DNA of 64,000 nucleotides from Chitiniphilus eburneus (lineage in GTDB: Bacteria > Pseudomonadota > Gammaproteobacteria > Burkholderiales > Chitinibacteraceae). Positions 10,759-19,217 of this stretch are shown here, in pieces (positions within the stretch are counted from its first letter, which is position 1; the number at the start of each line of letters is the position of its first letter). Location: contig NZ_SUMF01000001.1 in NCBI RefSeq assembly GCF_005048205.1, positions 372,001 through 436,000 on the forward strand, read 5' to 3'. The translations under genes were made by a program, and so were the position numbers. A model generated the notes under the pieces. That model was not told the origin of the DNA and ran no database searches. It worked only from the letters and a program-made list of their open reading frames with translations.

Positions 10759-11265
10759 TCAAGGCAGCGAAACGCGCAGCCACAGATCCGGCGCGGCATG
10801 GGGCTTCCAGTTCAGCGCAACACCCGACGACACGTCGCGCCGCGCCTGGTAGGCCTGCCCTTCGTACCACACCCATTCACCCTTGCGGTAATGCTGGCCA
10901 CGCTCCCAGGCGCTGGGGCGCCAGCGGGGATCACGCATCCAGGGGCGGTCGTTGTCGCGATCGTCGTCCCAGCGATCCCTGTCATCCCTGCGATCGCCAT
11001 CGCGACGGTGGTCATCGTTCCAGTCGCCCCGATCCCCACGCCCACGGCCGACCGGCTCCCACAGCGACGGCGCCGCCTGCGGTGTCCAGCCCGCACCACG
11101 CCACGCGGTATGGCTTTGCAGCACCCGGTACGGCTTGCCATGGAACACCACCACTTCGCCGGTCCGGTACTCGCGGCCTTCGCGCCATTGTGGCGCCGCG
11201 GAAGATGGGCCAGCCAGCAACAGCGTGGCAAGGCCAAGCGCGGCAAGGGCGTGAAGTCTTTTCAT
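10759..11265 (-). CDS. Secreted protein with two chitin-binding (CBM5/12-like) modules
   Basis: A 168-residue protein with signal peptide about 1-23 (MKRLHALAALGLATLLLAG, cut after a SSAA-type site). It consists of two short modules with the CBM5/12 pattern W-x-x-G-x-x-Y-x-x-G, a middle YR/YQ and a final LW. The first is at about 26-72 and the second at about 120-168. The linker between them is packed with Asp and Arg. No catalytic domain is present. The modules resemble those of the neighbouring chitinase on the same strand, suggesting a chitin-binding helper or surface-display role. I chose the start that gives the signal peptide. Confidence 0.82.
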   Translation of the reverse strand: MKRLHALAALGLATLLLAGPSSAAPQWREGREYRTGEVVVFHGKPYRVLQSHTAWRGAGWTPQAAPSLWEPVGRGRGDRGDWNDDHRRDGDRRDDRDRWDDDRDNDRPWMRDPRWRPSAWERGQHYRKGEWVWYEGQAYQARRDVSSGVALNWKPHAAPDLWLRVSLP

Positions 11266-11522
11266 TGTCAGGTCTCCTTTCGATCGGCGAACACATCGCC
11301 CATGGCTTTCAATGGCTGGAACGCTTGCTGCGTTGACCATTGCGCGATTCATATCCGGCGGATGTGAACGGAACCACATCCATTCCGCGCGTCGTGGCGC
11401 ATTGCCTCGAGGGAAGGATGCCCCGCTTCCACAGCTACTGGGCAGTGAGCGCCGGCACACGCGGAGCCGGCTCACAGCCACGGCGTGAATAGGTCACAAC
11501 CCCTACCGTGGCCCCAATGAAA

Positions 11523-11550
11523 AACGGGCAAGCCCGAAGGCTTGCCCGTT
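11523..11550 (-). terminator. Terminator after the chitinase gene
   Basis: A perfect 12-bp stem AACGGGCAAGCC with a four-base loop, followed on the minus strand by a T run, 20 bp beyond the chitinase stop at 11570. It separates the chitinase transcript from the chitin-binding gene. Confidence 0.9.
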
Positions 11551-11569
11551 CAGTTACGTCGGCTCGGAA

Positions 11570-14329
11570 TTACTGGAGCTTGGCAACCGGCAGGTTCGGA
11601 TATTCCTGCTGTACCGCGTACTCCTTGCCACCCACCGTCACAACGTAGTTGGACGGGCCGGTAATCGGCAGGTAGTAGTTCAGGGCTACGTCGATGGTTG
11701 CACCCGGGGCAATGGCTTGCCAGCTCGGCAGCGTGAAGCCAGCCGTATGGAAGTCACCCTTGAAGCCGCCAACGTTCGCGCCGGTATGCTCGGAAGCAGT
11801 GACCTTCAGGCCGGTACCGGACTGATCGCTCATGTTGTTCGGTGCGGAGACCGGGTAGTTGAACTCGATCTTGGTGCCGCCCGGAATCGCAACGGTGCCC
11901 TTGTTGGTGATCTTCAGCTTGGGGTTGATCGGATAGTTCTGATCGCCCAGCTTGAAGTCGGTCACATCGAACTGGAGCTGAACCACTTCGCCCGGCATCA
12001 CGCGCTTGGCACGCTTGTTACCGTACGGGGTGGTGGCGCGGAAGTTCTGTGCCAGCAGACGGGTCATCGTGGCGCCAGGCACGTATTGGCCCTTGGTACC
12101 GTTCAGGTTGGTCTTGTTGGCATCCCAGTCGTAGTCACCAGCCATTTCCCAGAACATCGCACCGCCGATGCCGTTGGAGTTGATCCACTCGGCCTTGCGC
12201 TGGATGGAGGTCTCGTCTTCCGTCGAGATGAACACCTTCTTGCTGGCGTTCCACAGCCACGGCGCCACCAGGGTCGCGTCGTAGTTGCGGGCGTACGTAC
12301 CGGTCAGGTCGGCAGCAGCCAGACCGAACAGCGGCAGGTAGTCACCGGCGATACCCTTCTCCAGGTTCTTGGCGTGCCACATCGGGTTGGAACCTGCGCC
12401 CAGTTCACTGCCGGCGTCGTTCAGGTCATGCCAGATGTTGTCGATGCCGGAAGCACCGTTGCCGCAAGGCGGGGTCAGGCCCACGTCGCAGGTTTGCGAC
12501 GGCGCGGTGCCCCACAGACCGTTGTTGCCACCGGTCACGTTCTTCCAGCCACGGGTGTAGAACGGCAGACCCGCGTTGATACGGCCGGCCGGCACAGCGC
12601 CACGGAAGTAGCGATAGGCCCAGTCGGTGTTCAGGTAGCCGATGCCACCGTATTGCGAGGTGGAGTACACCGACCACTTGGCCAGCTCGGCATCCTTGCC
12701 GTCGTCGAACAGGGCGGCGTTCGGGCCGACGAACTCGTTCCAGGCGCCATGCAGGTCATACGTCATCATGTTGACGTAATCCAGGTACTTCACGGTCTGG
12801 TAGGTTTCCATGCCGCGCAGCAGGTAGCCCGACGACGGCGCTGCGATGGTCAGCATGTAGTAGCGGCCGTCCTGTGCGGAGGCGGCATCCAGCTTGGCAC
12901 GCAGCACCTTCATCAGTTCGCGGTAGGACGCTTGCAGGCCAGCCAGGCGCGGACCGGAAACAGCCCAATCCTTCGGGTTGCCGGCGTTGGCCATGGTGGT
13001 CGGATATTCGTAATCGATATCCACGCCATCGAAGCCGTACTTGCGCAGGAACGCCACCGAGGAATCGGCAAATGCGTTGATGCCGGCGGTGTTGATCGAG
13101 CCGTTGGCGTTGGTGGTCATGCTGTAGAAGCCACCCGAAGCCACGCGATTGCCATCGGCACCGAAGTAGCCACCGGTTTCAGCCCAGCCGCCCACCGACA
13201 CCAGCGTCTTCACGCCGGGGTGCAGCTTCTTGTACTTGTTCAGCAGGTTGAAGTGGCCCTTGTACGGCAGCGTCGGGTCCATTTCAGCGCCGGCTACGCC
13301 CGGCCATTCCATATCGGTGGATTCGTTCCCCGGAACGGTTTCGTTCACAGAGATCTTGTTGTTGCCATCGACGTGGGCGAACGCGTAGTTGATGTGGGAA
13401 ATGTCATTCCAGGGAATGTCATTGGCCAGATAGGACGGCAGGCCATTCCTGCCGGTACGCCAGTTGGTGAAGTAGCCGATGATGCGGCGCTTCAGGCCGT
13501 TGGCCAGCTTCTCGCGACCGTCCTGGTCGTAGGCCTGGCAGTACGGCACGTTGGCAACACCGGAGGGCTCCAGACCATCGGGGCGGCAATCGGTGCCCGG
13601 GATCGGGGTCGGCGTCGGGACAACCGGCGTCGGGGTCGGGGTGACGACCGGCGTCGGAGTCGGGGTCACGACCGGAGTCGGGGTCGGCGTCACAACCGGA
13701 GTCGGCGTCGGGGTCACGACAGGCGTCGGAGTCGGCGTCACGACCGGGGTCGGCGTCGGGGTCACGACAGGCGTCGGGGTCGGCGTCACAACCGGGGTCG
13801 GCGTCGGGGTGGTGCCACCACAGTTGCCCAGGTTCTTCCACACGCCCCAGTCACCGGACTGAGCCGGGTTGTCGCCTTGCGTCCACCACTTGGCTTCGTA
13901 GTTCACGCCATTGAGGGTCACACGGGAACCACCGGTGTAAACGCCGCTGGCATTCCAGGCCTGATAGCAGGTACCGGCCGGGGTCGGGGTGACCACGGGC
14001 GTCGGGGTCGGGGTGACCACCGAAGTCGGGGTCGGAGTGGGCGTGACGACGGGCGTCGGAGTCGGGGTCACGACCGGAGTGGGCGTCGGGGTGGGAGTAC
14101 CACCGGATGCGCCCAGGTCTTTCCACAGCGTGGGAGTGGAAGCCGGGTTCCAGTTCGCGCCAACATAGGCGGTGTGGGTGACCAGCGCTTGATACTCGTG
14201 GCCGCTATAGCTGACCGTGGTGCCGGCACTATAGGTGGTGCCTTCCTGCCAAGCCGGCGAGGCTGCCACGGCATACGCCGCAAACAGCGCAGCCGGAAGC
14301 AGCGCGAGTGACATTCGAGTCGACGACAT
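11570..14329 (-). CDS. Secreted multimodular GH18 chitinase
   Basis: Hydrolyses beta-1,4 links of chitin outside the cell. The 919 residues form signal peptide (about 1-23), a CBM5/12 module (about 25-75), a Thr-Pro linker, a second cysteine-containing CBM5/12-like module (about 118-170), a long Thr-Pro-Val linker, a GH18 barrel (about 260-720) and an Ig-like C-terminal domain (about 745-919). The catalytic DxxDxDxE motif is intact as DGVDIDYE with acid/base Glu441. The ATG at 14327-14329 has GGAG nine bases upstream. An ATG five codons earlier has its GAGG directly adjoining and is less likely. A putative promoter and terminator suggest a single-gene transcript. Confidence 0.95.
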   Translation of the reverse strand: MSSTRMSLALLPAALFAAYAVAASPAWQEGTTYSAGTTVSYSGHEYQALVTHTAYVGANWNPASTPTLWKDLGASGGTPTPTPTPVVTPTPTPVVTPTPTPTSVVTPTPTPVVTPTPAGTCYQAWNASGVYTGGSRVTLNGVNYEAKWWTQGDNPAQSGDWGVWKNLGNCGGTTPTPTPVVTPTPTPVVTPTPTPVVTPTPTPVVTPTPTPVVTPTPTPVVTPTPTPVVTPTPTPVVPTPTPIPGTDCRPDGLEPSGVANVPYCQAYDQDGREKLANGLKRRIIGYFTNWRTGRNGLPSYLANDIPWNDISHINYAFAHVDGNNKISVNETVPGNESTDMEWPGVAGAEMDPTLPYKGHFNLLNKYKKLHPGVKTLVSVGGWAETGGYFGADGNRVASGGFYSMTTNANGSINTAGINAFADSSVAFLRKYGFDGVDIDYEYPTTMANAGNPKDWAVSGPRLAGLQASYRELMKVLRAKLDAASAQDGRYYMLTIAAPSSGYLLRGMETYQTVKYLDYVNMMTYDLHGAWNEFVGPNAALFDDGKDAELAKWSVYSTSQYGGIGYLNTDWAYRYFRGAVPAGRINAGLPFYTRGWKNVTGGNNGLWGTAPSQTCDVGLTPPCGNGASGIDNIWHDLNDAGSELGAGSNPMWHAKNLEKGIAGDYLPLFGLAAADLTGTYARNYDATLVAPWLWNASKKVFISTEDETSIQRKAEWINSNGIGGAMFWEMAGDYDWDANKTNLNGTKGQYVPGATMTRLLAQNFRATTPYGNKRAKRVMPGEVVQLQFDVTDFKLGDQNYPINPKLKITNKGTVAIPGGTKIEFNYPVSAPNNMSDQSGTGLKVTASEHTGANVGGFKGDFHTAGFTLPSWQAIAPGATIDVALNYYLPITGPSNYVVTVGGKEYAVQQEYPNLPVAKLQ
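13617..13810 (-). repeat. 24-bp tandem repeats encoding the second chitinase linker
   Basis: About eight copies of a 24-bp unit encode the octapeptide TPTPTPVV in the linker before the GH18 domain. Copies differ mostly at third positions. Such linkers space binding and catalytic modules and can change length by slippage. Confidence 0.85.
13978..14100 (-). repeat. Shorter Thr-Pro linker repeats between the chitin-binding modules
   Basis: The same TPTPTPVV-type unit occurs here about four to five times, with one variant (TPTPTPTSVV). It encodes the linker between the two chitin-binding modules. Confidence 0.8.
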
Positions 14330-14404
14330 AAGGGGGTTCTCCATCCTCGTTAAGTAACTTTATTCGCGCGCTCTTCTTGGAAGTGCTGGGCTACGCGCGA
14401 GGGC

Positions 14405-14410
14405 GTTATA
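14405..14410 (-). promoter_or_regulatory. Putative -10 box for the chitinase gene
   Basis: The minus-strand hexamer TATAAC, 17 bp downstream of a weak -35-like TTTCAG, would start transcription about 70 nt before the chitinase ATG. The poor -35 fits an activated promoter, but this is inference. Confidence 0.35.
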
Positions 14411-14653
14411 TTCAAGTAAGAAACAGACTGAAACGCCCTGAATCGCGTTGAATCCGGAAGCCGGATTTCGGCGATGCCTCCGATTACCGACGACAGGTTC
14501 AACCTTGTCAACACCCCCTTGGCGGCGGGATGGGTGGTCTGATCCCTCATGTAGTAGCCATACCATCGATGCACTACGAAAAACCCCCACCCCCCGCTTC
14601 ATGCACCGCAACAGCACCTTGCAACCAGATTGAAAACAAAAGGGAAATTTCCG

Positions 14654-14719
14654 ATGAATACAGCAAATCCGCCAGAATCAGCGCCTGCTGATGTACCGAA
14701 ATGGTGCTGCGGGAAGTAG
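14654..14719 (+). CDS. Candidate 21-residue small ORF
   Basis: An ATG preceded by AGGGA eight bases upstream opens a 21-codon frame that encodes MNTANPPESAPADV followed by PKWCCGK and TAG. The ribosome site and the unusual Trp-Cys-Cys end make it worth noting. At this length an open frame arises easily by chance, and I recognise no family. The next gene on this strand starts 250 bp later. Confidence 0.25.
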   Translation: MNTANPPESAPADVPKWCCGK

Positions 14720-14969
14720 TTACCTGTGACACCACCACCATTCGTCTGCGATGACCGGGATGCATCACCGTGTAGCCCTGACCATGCCACTACCAACATT
14801 CCGTCTTATATTTTTTCAAATATCTTTCGCAATAATTGTTTATTAGTAATTTAATAGATACGGATCGGCCCGCTGCCAGCCTGGACAGCAACATGGCCAA
14901 TGCGGGTTTCGCACCTTGCCGGGCGGGGTGCGATCTGATAAAACCCGAGCGTTCTACTCGGAAATTCCC

Positions 14970-15587
14970 ATGCTGATCCGCAAGCTGTTCAAGTTCGAAA
15001 ACGCGCATATCGTGCGCAACTGTTCCAGCGACCGCTGCCGCCGCTCCATCCATGGCCATAGCTATAAGGTGGAGGTGCTGCTGGAGGCGCACGCGCTCGA
15101 TCACGGGCAGATGGTGTACGACTTCGGCTTGATGAAAGGCAGCATCCGCGACGTGATCGATGCGTTCGATCACGCGGTCTGCTTCTGGGATAAGGATGAC
15201 CCCGAGTACATCCGGCTGTGCCAGCAGTTTTCGGCCCGCTGGATCGCCTTGCCGGTATCGCCGTCGGCCGAGCAGTTCGCCCGGCTGTTCTTCGTCACGA
15301 TCGACGCGCTGTTGAAGCAGACGCAGATGCGCAATGGCGAGAGCGATGACGTGCGCCTGCACTCGGTGATCGCCCACGAAACCGATACCGGCTATGCGCA
15401 GGCATTCCGCGAGGATGCCTACAACCCCCGCATGGGCGAGATCCGCCTTGCCGAGATCGTGTTTTCCGAGCAGGTGAAGGCGGAGTGGCATGATCCGCGC
15501 ATGATGGAAAAACTGCTGGCGGGCGAGTGTTTCGTCAATCCGGAAGTGCTGTTGCAGGTACCCGTGCCCGGCGGCGAGTCGCGCTAG
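14970..15587 (+). CDS. 6-pyruvoyl-tetrahydropterin synthase / QueD-family protein
   Basis: Member of the tetrahydropterin synthase fold that includes QueD, which makes 6-carboxytetrahydropterin for queuosine synthesis. Zinc ligands appear as FENAH near residue 10 and IHGHSY near residue 29. A cysteine pair (NCSSDRC) stands where the catalytic cysteine sits. The segment MVYDFGLMKG and DHAVCFW follow the family pattern. At 205 residues it is much longer than typical QueD (about 120), with an insert in the middle and a C-terminal extension of about 45. Start MLIRKLFKFENAH is chosen by family fit. No queuosine neighbour is present. Confidence 0.8.
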   Translation: MLIRKLFKFENAHIVRNCSSDRCRRSIHGHSYKVEVLLEAHALDHGQMVYDFGLMKGSIRDVIDAFDHAVCFWDKDDPEYIRLCQQFSARWIALPVSPSAEQFARLFFVTIDALLKQTQMRNGESDDVRLHSVIAHETDTGYAQAFREDAYNPRMGEIRLAEIVFSEQVKAEWHDPRMMEKLLAGECFVNPEVLLQVPVPGGESR

Positions 15588-15618
15588 CGCGCATCGGCGG
15601 CGCCCTTCCTAACGCCGC

Positions 15619-16716
15619 CTACTCTTCCCACAGCCGGAAAACCGTCGCCAGCATCATCGCGATCGCGCCATACGGCCAGATATCCCCGACCAGTGCCGCC
15701 ATGCCGCTGAAATGCTGCAAATGGCCGTATTGCCAGCGGAACAGGCTCAGTGTGGCGGATAACTGCGGCGCCAGGGGCCATGCCCAGCTCACGCCCAGTG
15801 CCGCACCCAGCGACAACGCACCCAGCAACGCGCGCAAGCGCCGGTTCAGTCGCGCGCACACCGCCACCAGCAACAGCCCTGCCAGGGCGCCGATCACCAC
15901 GTTTTCGTTGATCCAGGCAAAGAACTCCGCGCGCTTGAGCATCATGCCGGCGAAGAGCAGCTTCAGCAGCAGCCCCACCGCCAGCGTGCCGAACATCGCC
16001 GGCACCACGTGCCGCTGGTGCCGCACCAGGATCGCGACGAACATCGCCAGCCCAAGCAGGTGCAGCGCCACGCCGCTACTTTCCAGCAGGTCGAGGAACA
16101 GGCGCGCATTGGCCATTGGCGACACGAAGGGCTGTGGCAAGGCCACCGCCTCCACCACCACCCCCAGGAAAGGCACCGAAGGATCGCACTGCGTGACGTA
16201 CCACAAGCCGACCCAGACCAACCCCCACTCGGAGATGGCGCTGGGTACCAGATAGTTGTGGCGGAACACCAGCCAGCGCCGCTGCCAGCTCCGGCTGCCG
16301 ATGAACAACGCGAGCGTGGCGCCGATGACCGCGCCCGCGCCATTGGCCAGGATGTCGAGGTTGGAGGCGACCCGATCAGGCAGGAACTGCTGGATGAACT
16401 CCACGCTCGCCGAAAGCCCCACGCCTCCGGCCACCGACAGCGGCCAGGCGAACCAGCGCCGACGCATCCATTGCACCAGCACCAGGCCGAGCGGCACGTA
16501 GGCCATCACGTTGGCGAAGTTATCGAAGAAGGTGAAGTAGTACGGCCGCGGGTAGCTGTAAAAAGCGAAGATGGGTTCGCCGTTGTAACGCCAGCCGGAG
16601 AACGGATAAAAACTGAGCAACAGGATGATCAGCAGGTAGCAGACCAGGAAGTAGCGGGAAACCCGCGACTGGGGAGTATGGCCGGCAAGATAGCTGACTG
16701 GAGGAAAGGAGCGCAT
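15619..16716 (-). CDS. VanZ-family membrane protein
   Basis: A 365-residue integral membrane protein with about nine or ten hydrophobic segments. The N-terminal half carries the VanZ pattern: FFDNFANVMAYVPLGLVL, then SVEFIQQFLPDRVASNLDIL and a glycine-rich helix. VanZ-like proteins are linked to glycopeptide tolerance and other envelope roles, but most have unknown function. It converges with the QueD-like gene; a small GC hairpin at 15596-15619 lies between the stops. Confidence 0.85.
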   Translation of the reverse strand: MRSFPPVSYLAGHTPQSRVSRYFLVCYLLIILLLSFYPFSGWRYNGEPIFAFYSYPRPYYFTFFDNFANVMAYVPLGLVLVQWMRRRWFAWPLSVAGGVGLSASVEFIQQFLPDRVASNLDILANGAGAVIGATLALFIGSRSWQRRWLVFRHNYLVPSAISEWGLVWVGLWYVTQCDPSVPFLGVVVEAVALPQPFVSPMANARLFLDLLESSGVALHLLGLAMFVAILVRHQRHVVPAMFGTLAVGLLLKLLFAGMMLKRAEFFAWINENVVIGALAGLLLVAVCARLNRRLRALLGALSLGAALGVSWAWPLAPQLSATLSLFRWQYGHLQHFSGMAALVGDIWPYGAIAMMLATVFRLWEE

Positions 16717-16789
16717 GGCCCAAACAATGAAACCGGCCGGGCTGGCCCGGCCTGTCTGCGATACCGGGCGCCACCCCGGCGGTGCGGCA

Positions 16790-16822
16790 ATCGCGCGACC
16801 GCCAGCGTGGCCGTCGCGCGAT
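16790..16822 (-). terminator. Hairpin after the potD run
   Basis: A perfect 10-bp stem ATCGCGCGAC/GTCGCGCGAT lies 8 bp beyond the stop of the last potD copy on the minus strand. There is no T run, so it may protect the mRNA end rather than terminate. Confidence 0.45.
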
Positions 16823-16829
16823 GCGGCGC

Positions 16830-17888
16830 TTACTTGGCAGTCTTCACCTCGGTCCAGAGGCGGTTCAGGTCACGCAGTTGCTTGCCTTCCAGTGCGTTGA
16901 GCTGCGGCAGCTTCTTCATGGCCTGGGCATCCGGGAACACGGCGCTGATCTTCTTGATGTCCGGTTGCACGAACTGCGCGGCAGCCGCGTTCGGGTTACC
17001 CGAGCCGATCATGTTGGTCAGCTCGGACGAATTCTTGCCGTCGAGCATGAAGTTGATGAAGCGGTGGGCCAGATCGGCACGCGGCGCGCCCTTCAGCACC
17101 ATCATGTTGTCCAGCGACAGCGTATTGCCTTCCTTCTGCAAACCGTAGGCGATGCCGAACGGGCGCTTGGCTGCCTTGGCGTCCTGGTTGGCCTGGAACA
17201 TGTCGTTGGAGTAGCCATGTGCCACCCAGATGTTGCCGACGGTGAGTTCCTTGATATAGCTCTGGGTATTGAAAGCAGCCCAGTACGGCTTGGCCTGCTT
17301 GATGGTCTCGGCAGCCTTCTTCCACTCGGCCGGGTTGGTCGAATTGGCGGAGAAGCCGTTGTACATCAGCGCGGCGGCGAACAGCTCGCGGCTATCGTCC
17401 AGTACGGTGACCTTGCCCTTCACCTTGGCCAGCACCTTGGGATCGAACAGGATCGCCCAGGACGTCGGGTCCAGGCCCAGTTCCTTGATCTTCTTGTCGT
17501 TGTATCCCACCAGGGTGGTGGTGAAGGCATAAGGGACCGAATACTGGTTGCCCTTGTCGAACTGGGTATTCAGGAATGCCGTGTTGACGTTCTTGAAATT
17601 GGGCAGCTTGGATTTATCCAGCGGCGCCACCATGCCCTGCTTCACCAGCGGCGGAATCGCAAAACCGGTGGGCACCACGATGTCGTAACCCTTGGCGCCG
17701 GCCGACAGCTTGGCCAGCATTTCTTCCATCGCGCCGTAGTAGTCCTGCACCACGCGGCACTTGCACTCCTTCTCGAAGCGCTTCACCGTTTCCGGCGCGA
17801 TATAGTTGTTCCAGTTGTAAACGTGCAGCACATCCTCGGCCTGGGCCAGGCCGGCGAACAACGACAGCGCCAGAAGCAGCTTCTTCAT
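16830..17888 (-). CDS. potD: Polyamine ABC transporter periplasmic binding protein (copy 1)
   Basis: Periplasmic receptor for spermidine or putrescine that feeds the PotABC transporter. The 352-residue protein has a signal peptide (MKKLLLALSLFAGLAQA, cleaved before EDVLHV). The opening HVYNWNNYI is the classic PotD/PotF start of the mature domain. It is the distal gene of potA-potB-potC-potD2-potD1. It closely resembles the adjacent copy over its full length, including SYIKELTVGNIWVAHGYSND, which points to tandem duplication with later divergence. Substrate cannot be assigned. Confidence 0.92.
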   Translation of the reverse strand: MKKLLLALSLFAGLAQAEDVLHVYNWNNYIAPETVKRFEKECKCRVVQDYYGAMEEMLAKLSAGAKGYDIVVPTGFAIPPLVKQGMVAPLDKSKLPNFKNVNTAFLNTQFDKGNQYSVPYAFTTTLVGYNDKKIKELGLDPTSWAILFDPKVLAKVKGKVTVLDDSRELFAAALMYNGFSANSTNPAEWKKAAETIKQAKPYWAAFNTQSYIKELTVGNIWVAHGYSNDMFQANQDAKAAKRPFGIAYGLQKEGNTLSLDNMMVLKGAPRADLAHRFINFMLDGKNSSELTNMIGSGNPNAAAAQFVQPDIKKISAVFPDAQAMKKLPQLNALEGKQLRDLNRLWTEVKTAK

Positions 17889-18020
17889 CTCTGTGGTATC
17901 CCCGGAAAGCGAATGAAAGGCACGGCTCGTGCCGCGAATCCGCGCGATTATGCCACGGTTTTTCCGGGTGTCAGTCCACGGTCTGCATGCGCTGTCGCAC
18001 CCGCGTCATAGCCTTTCGCA

Positions 18021-18051
18021 ATGCCCCGCCACGCGCACCGCGGCGGGGCAT
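18021..18051 (-). other. Stem-loop between the two potD copies
   Basis: A perfect 10-bp stem ATGCCCCGCC/GGCGGGGCAT with an 11-nt loop starts about 9 bp after the stop of the upstream potD copy. No T run follows. It could be a weak terminator or an mRNA stabiliser between the two receptor genes. Confidence 0.5.
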
Positions 18052-18059
18052 GTTCGTGG

Positions 18060-19118
18060 CTAGCGCCCCATCTTGATCTCGGTCCAGGCGCGATTCCAGG
18101 CCCGGCGAGTGGCCGCGTCCAGATCGGACAACTGCTCCAGCCGCGACGCAGTGACATGATCGGGGTTGATGACGGGAATCGCCAGCAGCGATTTGGCGAT
18201 GAATGGGCGCGCCGCGACGTTGGGGTTACCGGCGCCGATATTATTGGTGATCTCGGCCGCATTCTTGCCCTCCAGCATGAAGTCGATGAAGCGATGCGCC
18301 AGATCGGGACGCGGGGCGCGCTTGTGGATGACGAAGCTGTCGGCCGTCATGCCGTTACCCTCGCGCTGCAATGAATAGCCGATGGTGAATGGCCGCTTGG
18401 CGGCCTCGGCGTCCAGCTTGGCCTGGTACAGATCGTTGGAATACCCGAGCGCCACCCATATATTGCCCAGTGTGAGTTCCTTGATATAGCTCTGGCTGTT
18501 GAACGCGGCCCAGTACGGGCGCGCGGCGCGGATGGTGGCTACCGCCTGGCTCAGGTGCGCCGGATCGGTGGAGTTGGCCGAGTGCCCGTTGTAACGTAAC
18601 GCCGCCGCGATCACCTCGCGGGGATCGTCCAGCACCGTGACCTTGCCCTTGATCTTGGCCAGCACCTTGGGATCGAACACCACCGCCCAACTGGCGGCGT
18701 TGATGCCCAGCGCCTTCAGCCGGTTGGCGTTGTAGCCCACCAGCGTGACGGTAAAGTCGTACGGCACCGAATAGGTATTGCCGCGATCGAGCGCGGTATC
18801 GGTAAAGGCGGGGTCCAGGTGCTTGAAGTTGGGCAGCTTTTTCTTGTCCAGCGGTTGCAGCAGCCCCTGCTTGGCCAGCGGCGGGATGCCGTAGTTGGAC
18901 GGCCCGATCACGTCAAAGCCCTGCGCACCGCCGGTCAGCTTGGCCAGCGCCTCCTCCATCGAACCGAAGTAGCTCTCCTTCACCGTGCACTTGCAGCGTG
19001 CTTCGAAGCGCTTGATGGTTTCCGGCGAGACAGCGTTGTTCCAGTTGAACAGATGCAACACATCGTCGGCAAAGGCGGGGCTCGCGACCAACGCGAGCAG
19101 CAGCAACAGTTTCTTCAT
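18060..19118 (-). CDS. potD: Polyamine ABC transporter periplasmic binding protein (copy 2)
   Basis: Paralogue of the neighbouring potD, 352 residues, signal peptide MKKLLLLLALVASPAFA, mature start DDVLHLFNWNNAV. The ATG at 19116-19118 has GGAG upstream; a longer frame would add eight residues without a ribosome site. Much of the middle (PYWAAFNSQSYIKELTLGN) is shared with copy 1, whereas the N-terminal lobe (for example VIGPSNYGIPPLAKQG against VVPTGFAIPPLVKQG) differs more. The two receptors may give one transporter different polyamine preferences, which is inference. Confidence 0.92.
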   Translation of the reverse strand: MKKLLLLLALVASPAFADDVLHLFNWNNAVSPETIKRFEARCKCTVKESYFGSMEEALAKLTGGAQGFDVIGPSNYGIPPLAKQGLLQPLDKKKLPNFKHLDPAFTDTALDRGNTYSVPYDFTVTLVGYNANRLKALGINAASWAVVFDPKVLAKIKGKVTVLDDPREVIAAALRYNGHSANSTDPAHLSQAVATIRAARPYWAAFNSQSYIKELTLGNIWVALGYSNDLYQAKLDAEAAKRPFTIGYSLQREGNGMTADSFVIHKRAPRPDLAHRFIDFMLEGKNAAEITNNIGAGNPNVAARPFIAKSLLAIPVINPDHVTASRLEQLSDLDAATRRAWNRAWTEIKMGR

Positions 19119-19217
19119 GGCGGGGGGCTCCATCAAAAACAACGGCCAGCGGAAAGGCGCCGGCCGGTTGGATCGAAATTCACTCGCAACGAATTGCTTT
19201 CGTCCTACTCAATAAGC

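Larger units (their letters stand above)
14345..14969. other. AT-richer intergenic region between chitinase and queD-like gene
   Basis: About 620 bp between divergent genes, clearly lower in GC than its surroundings, especially at 14630-14690 and 14795-14865. It must hold the chitinase promoter and the promoter of the QueD-like gene. Apart from a candidate 21-codon ORF I see no repeat, RNA gene or longer reading frame with good codon use. Confidence 0.5.

Noticed and set aside
11717-14311. 864-residue plus-strand open frame opposite the chitinase
   Set aside because: It mirrors the chitinase codons, and its Gly/Arg/Asp repeats are the reverse complement of the Thr-Pro linker repeats.
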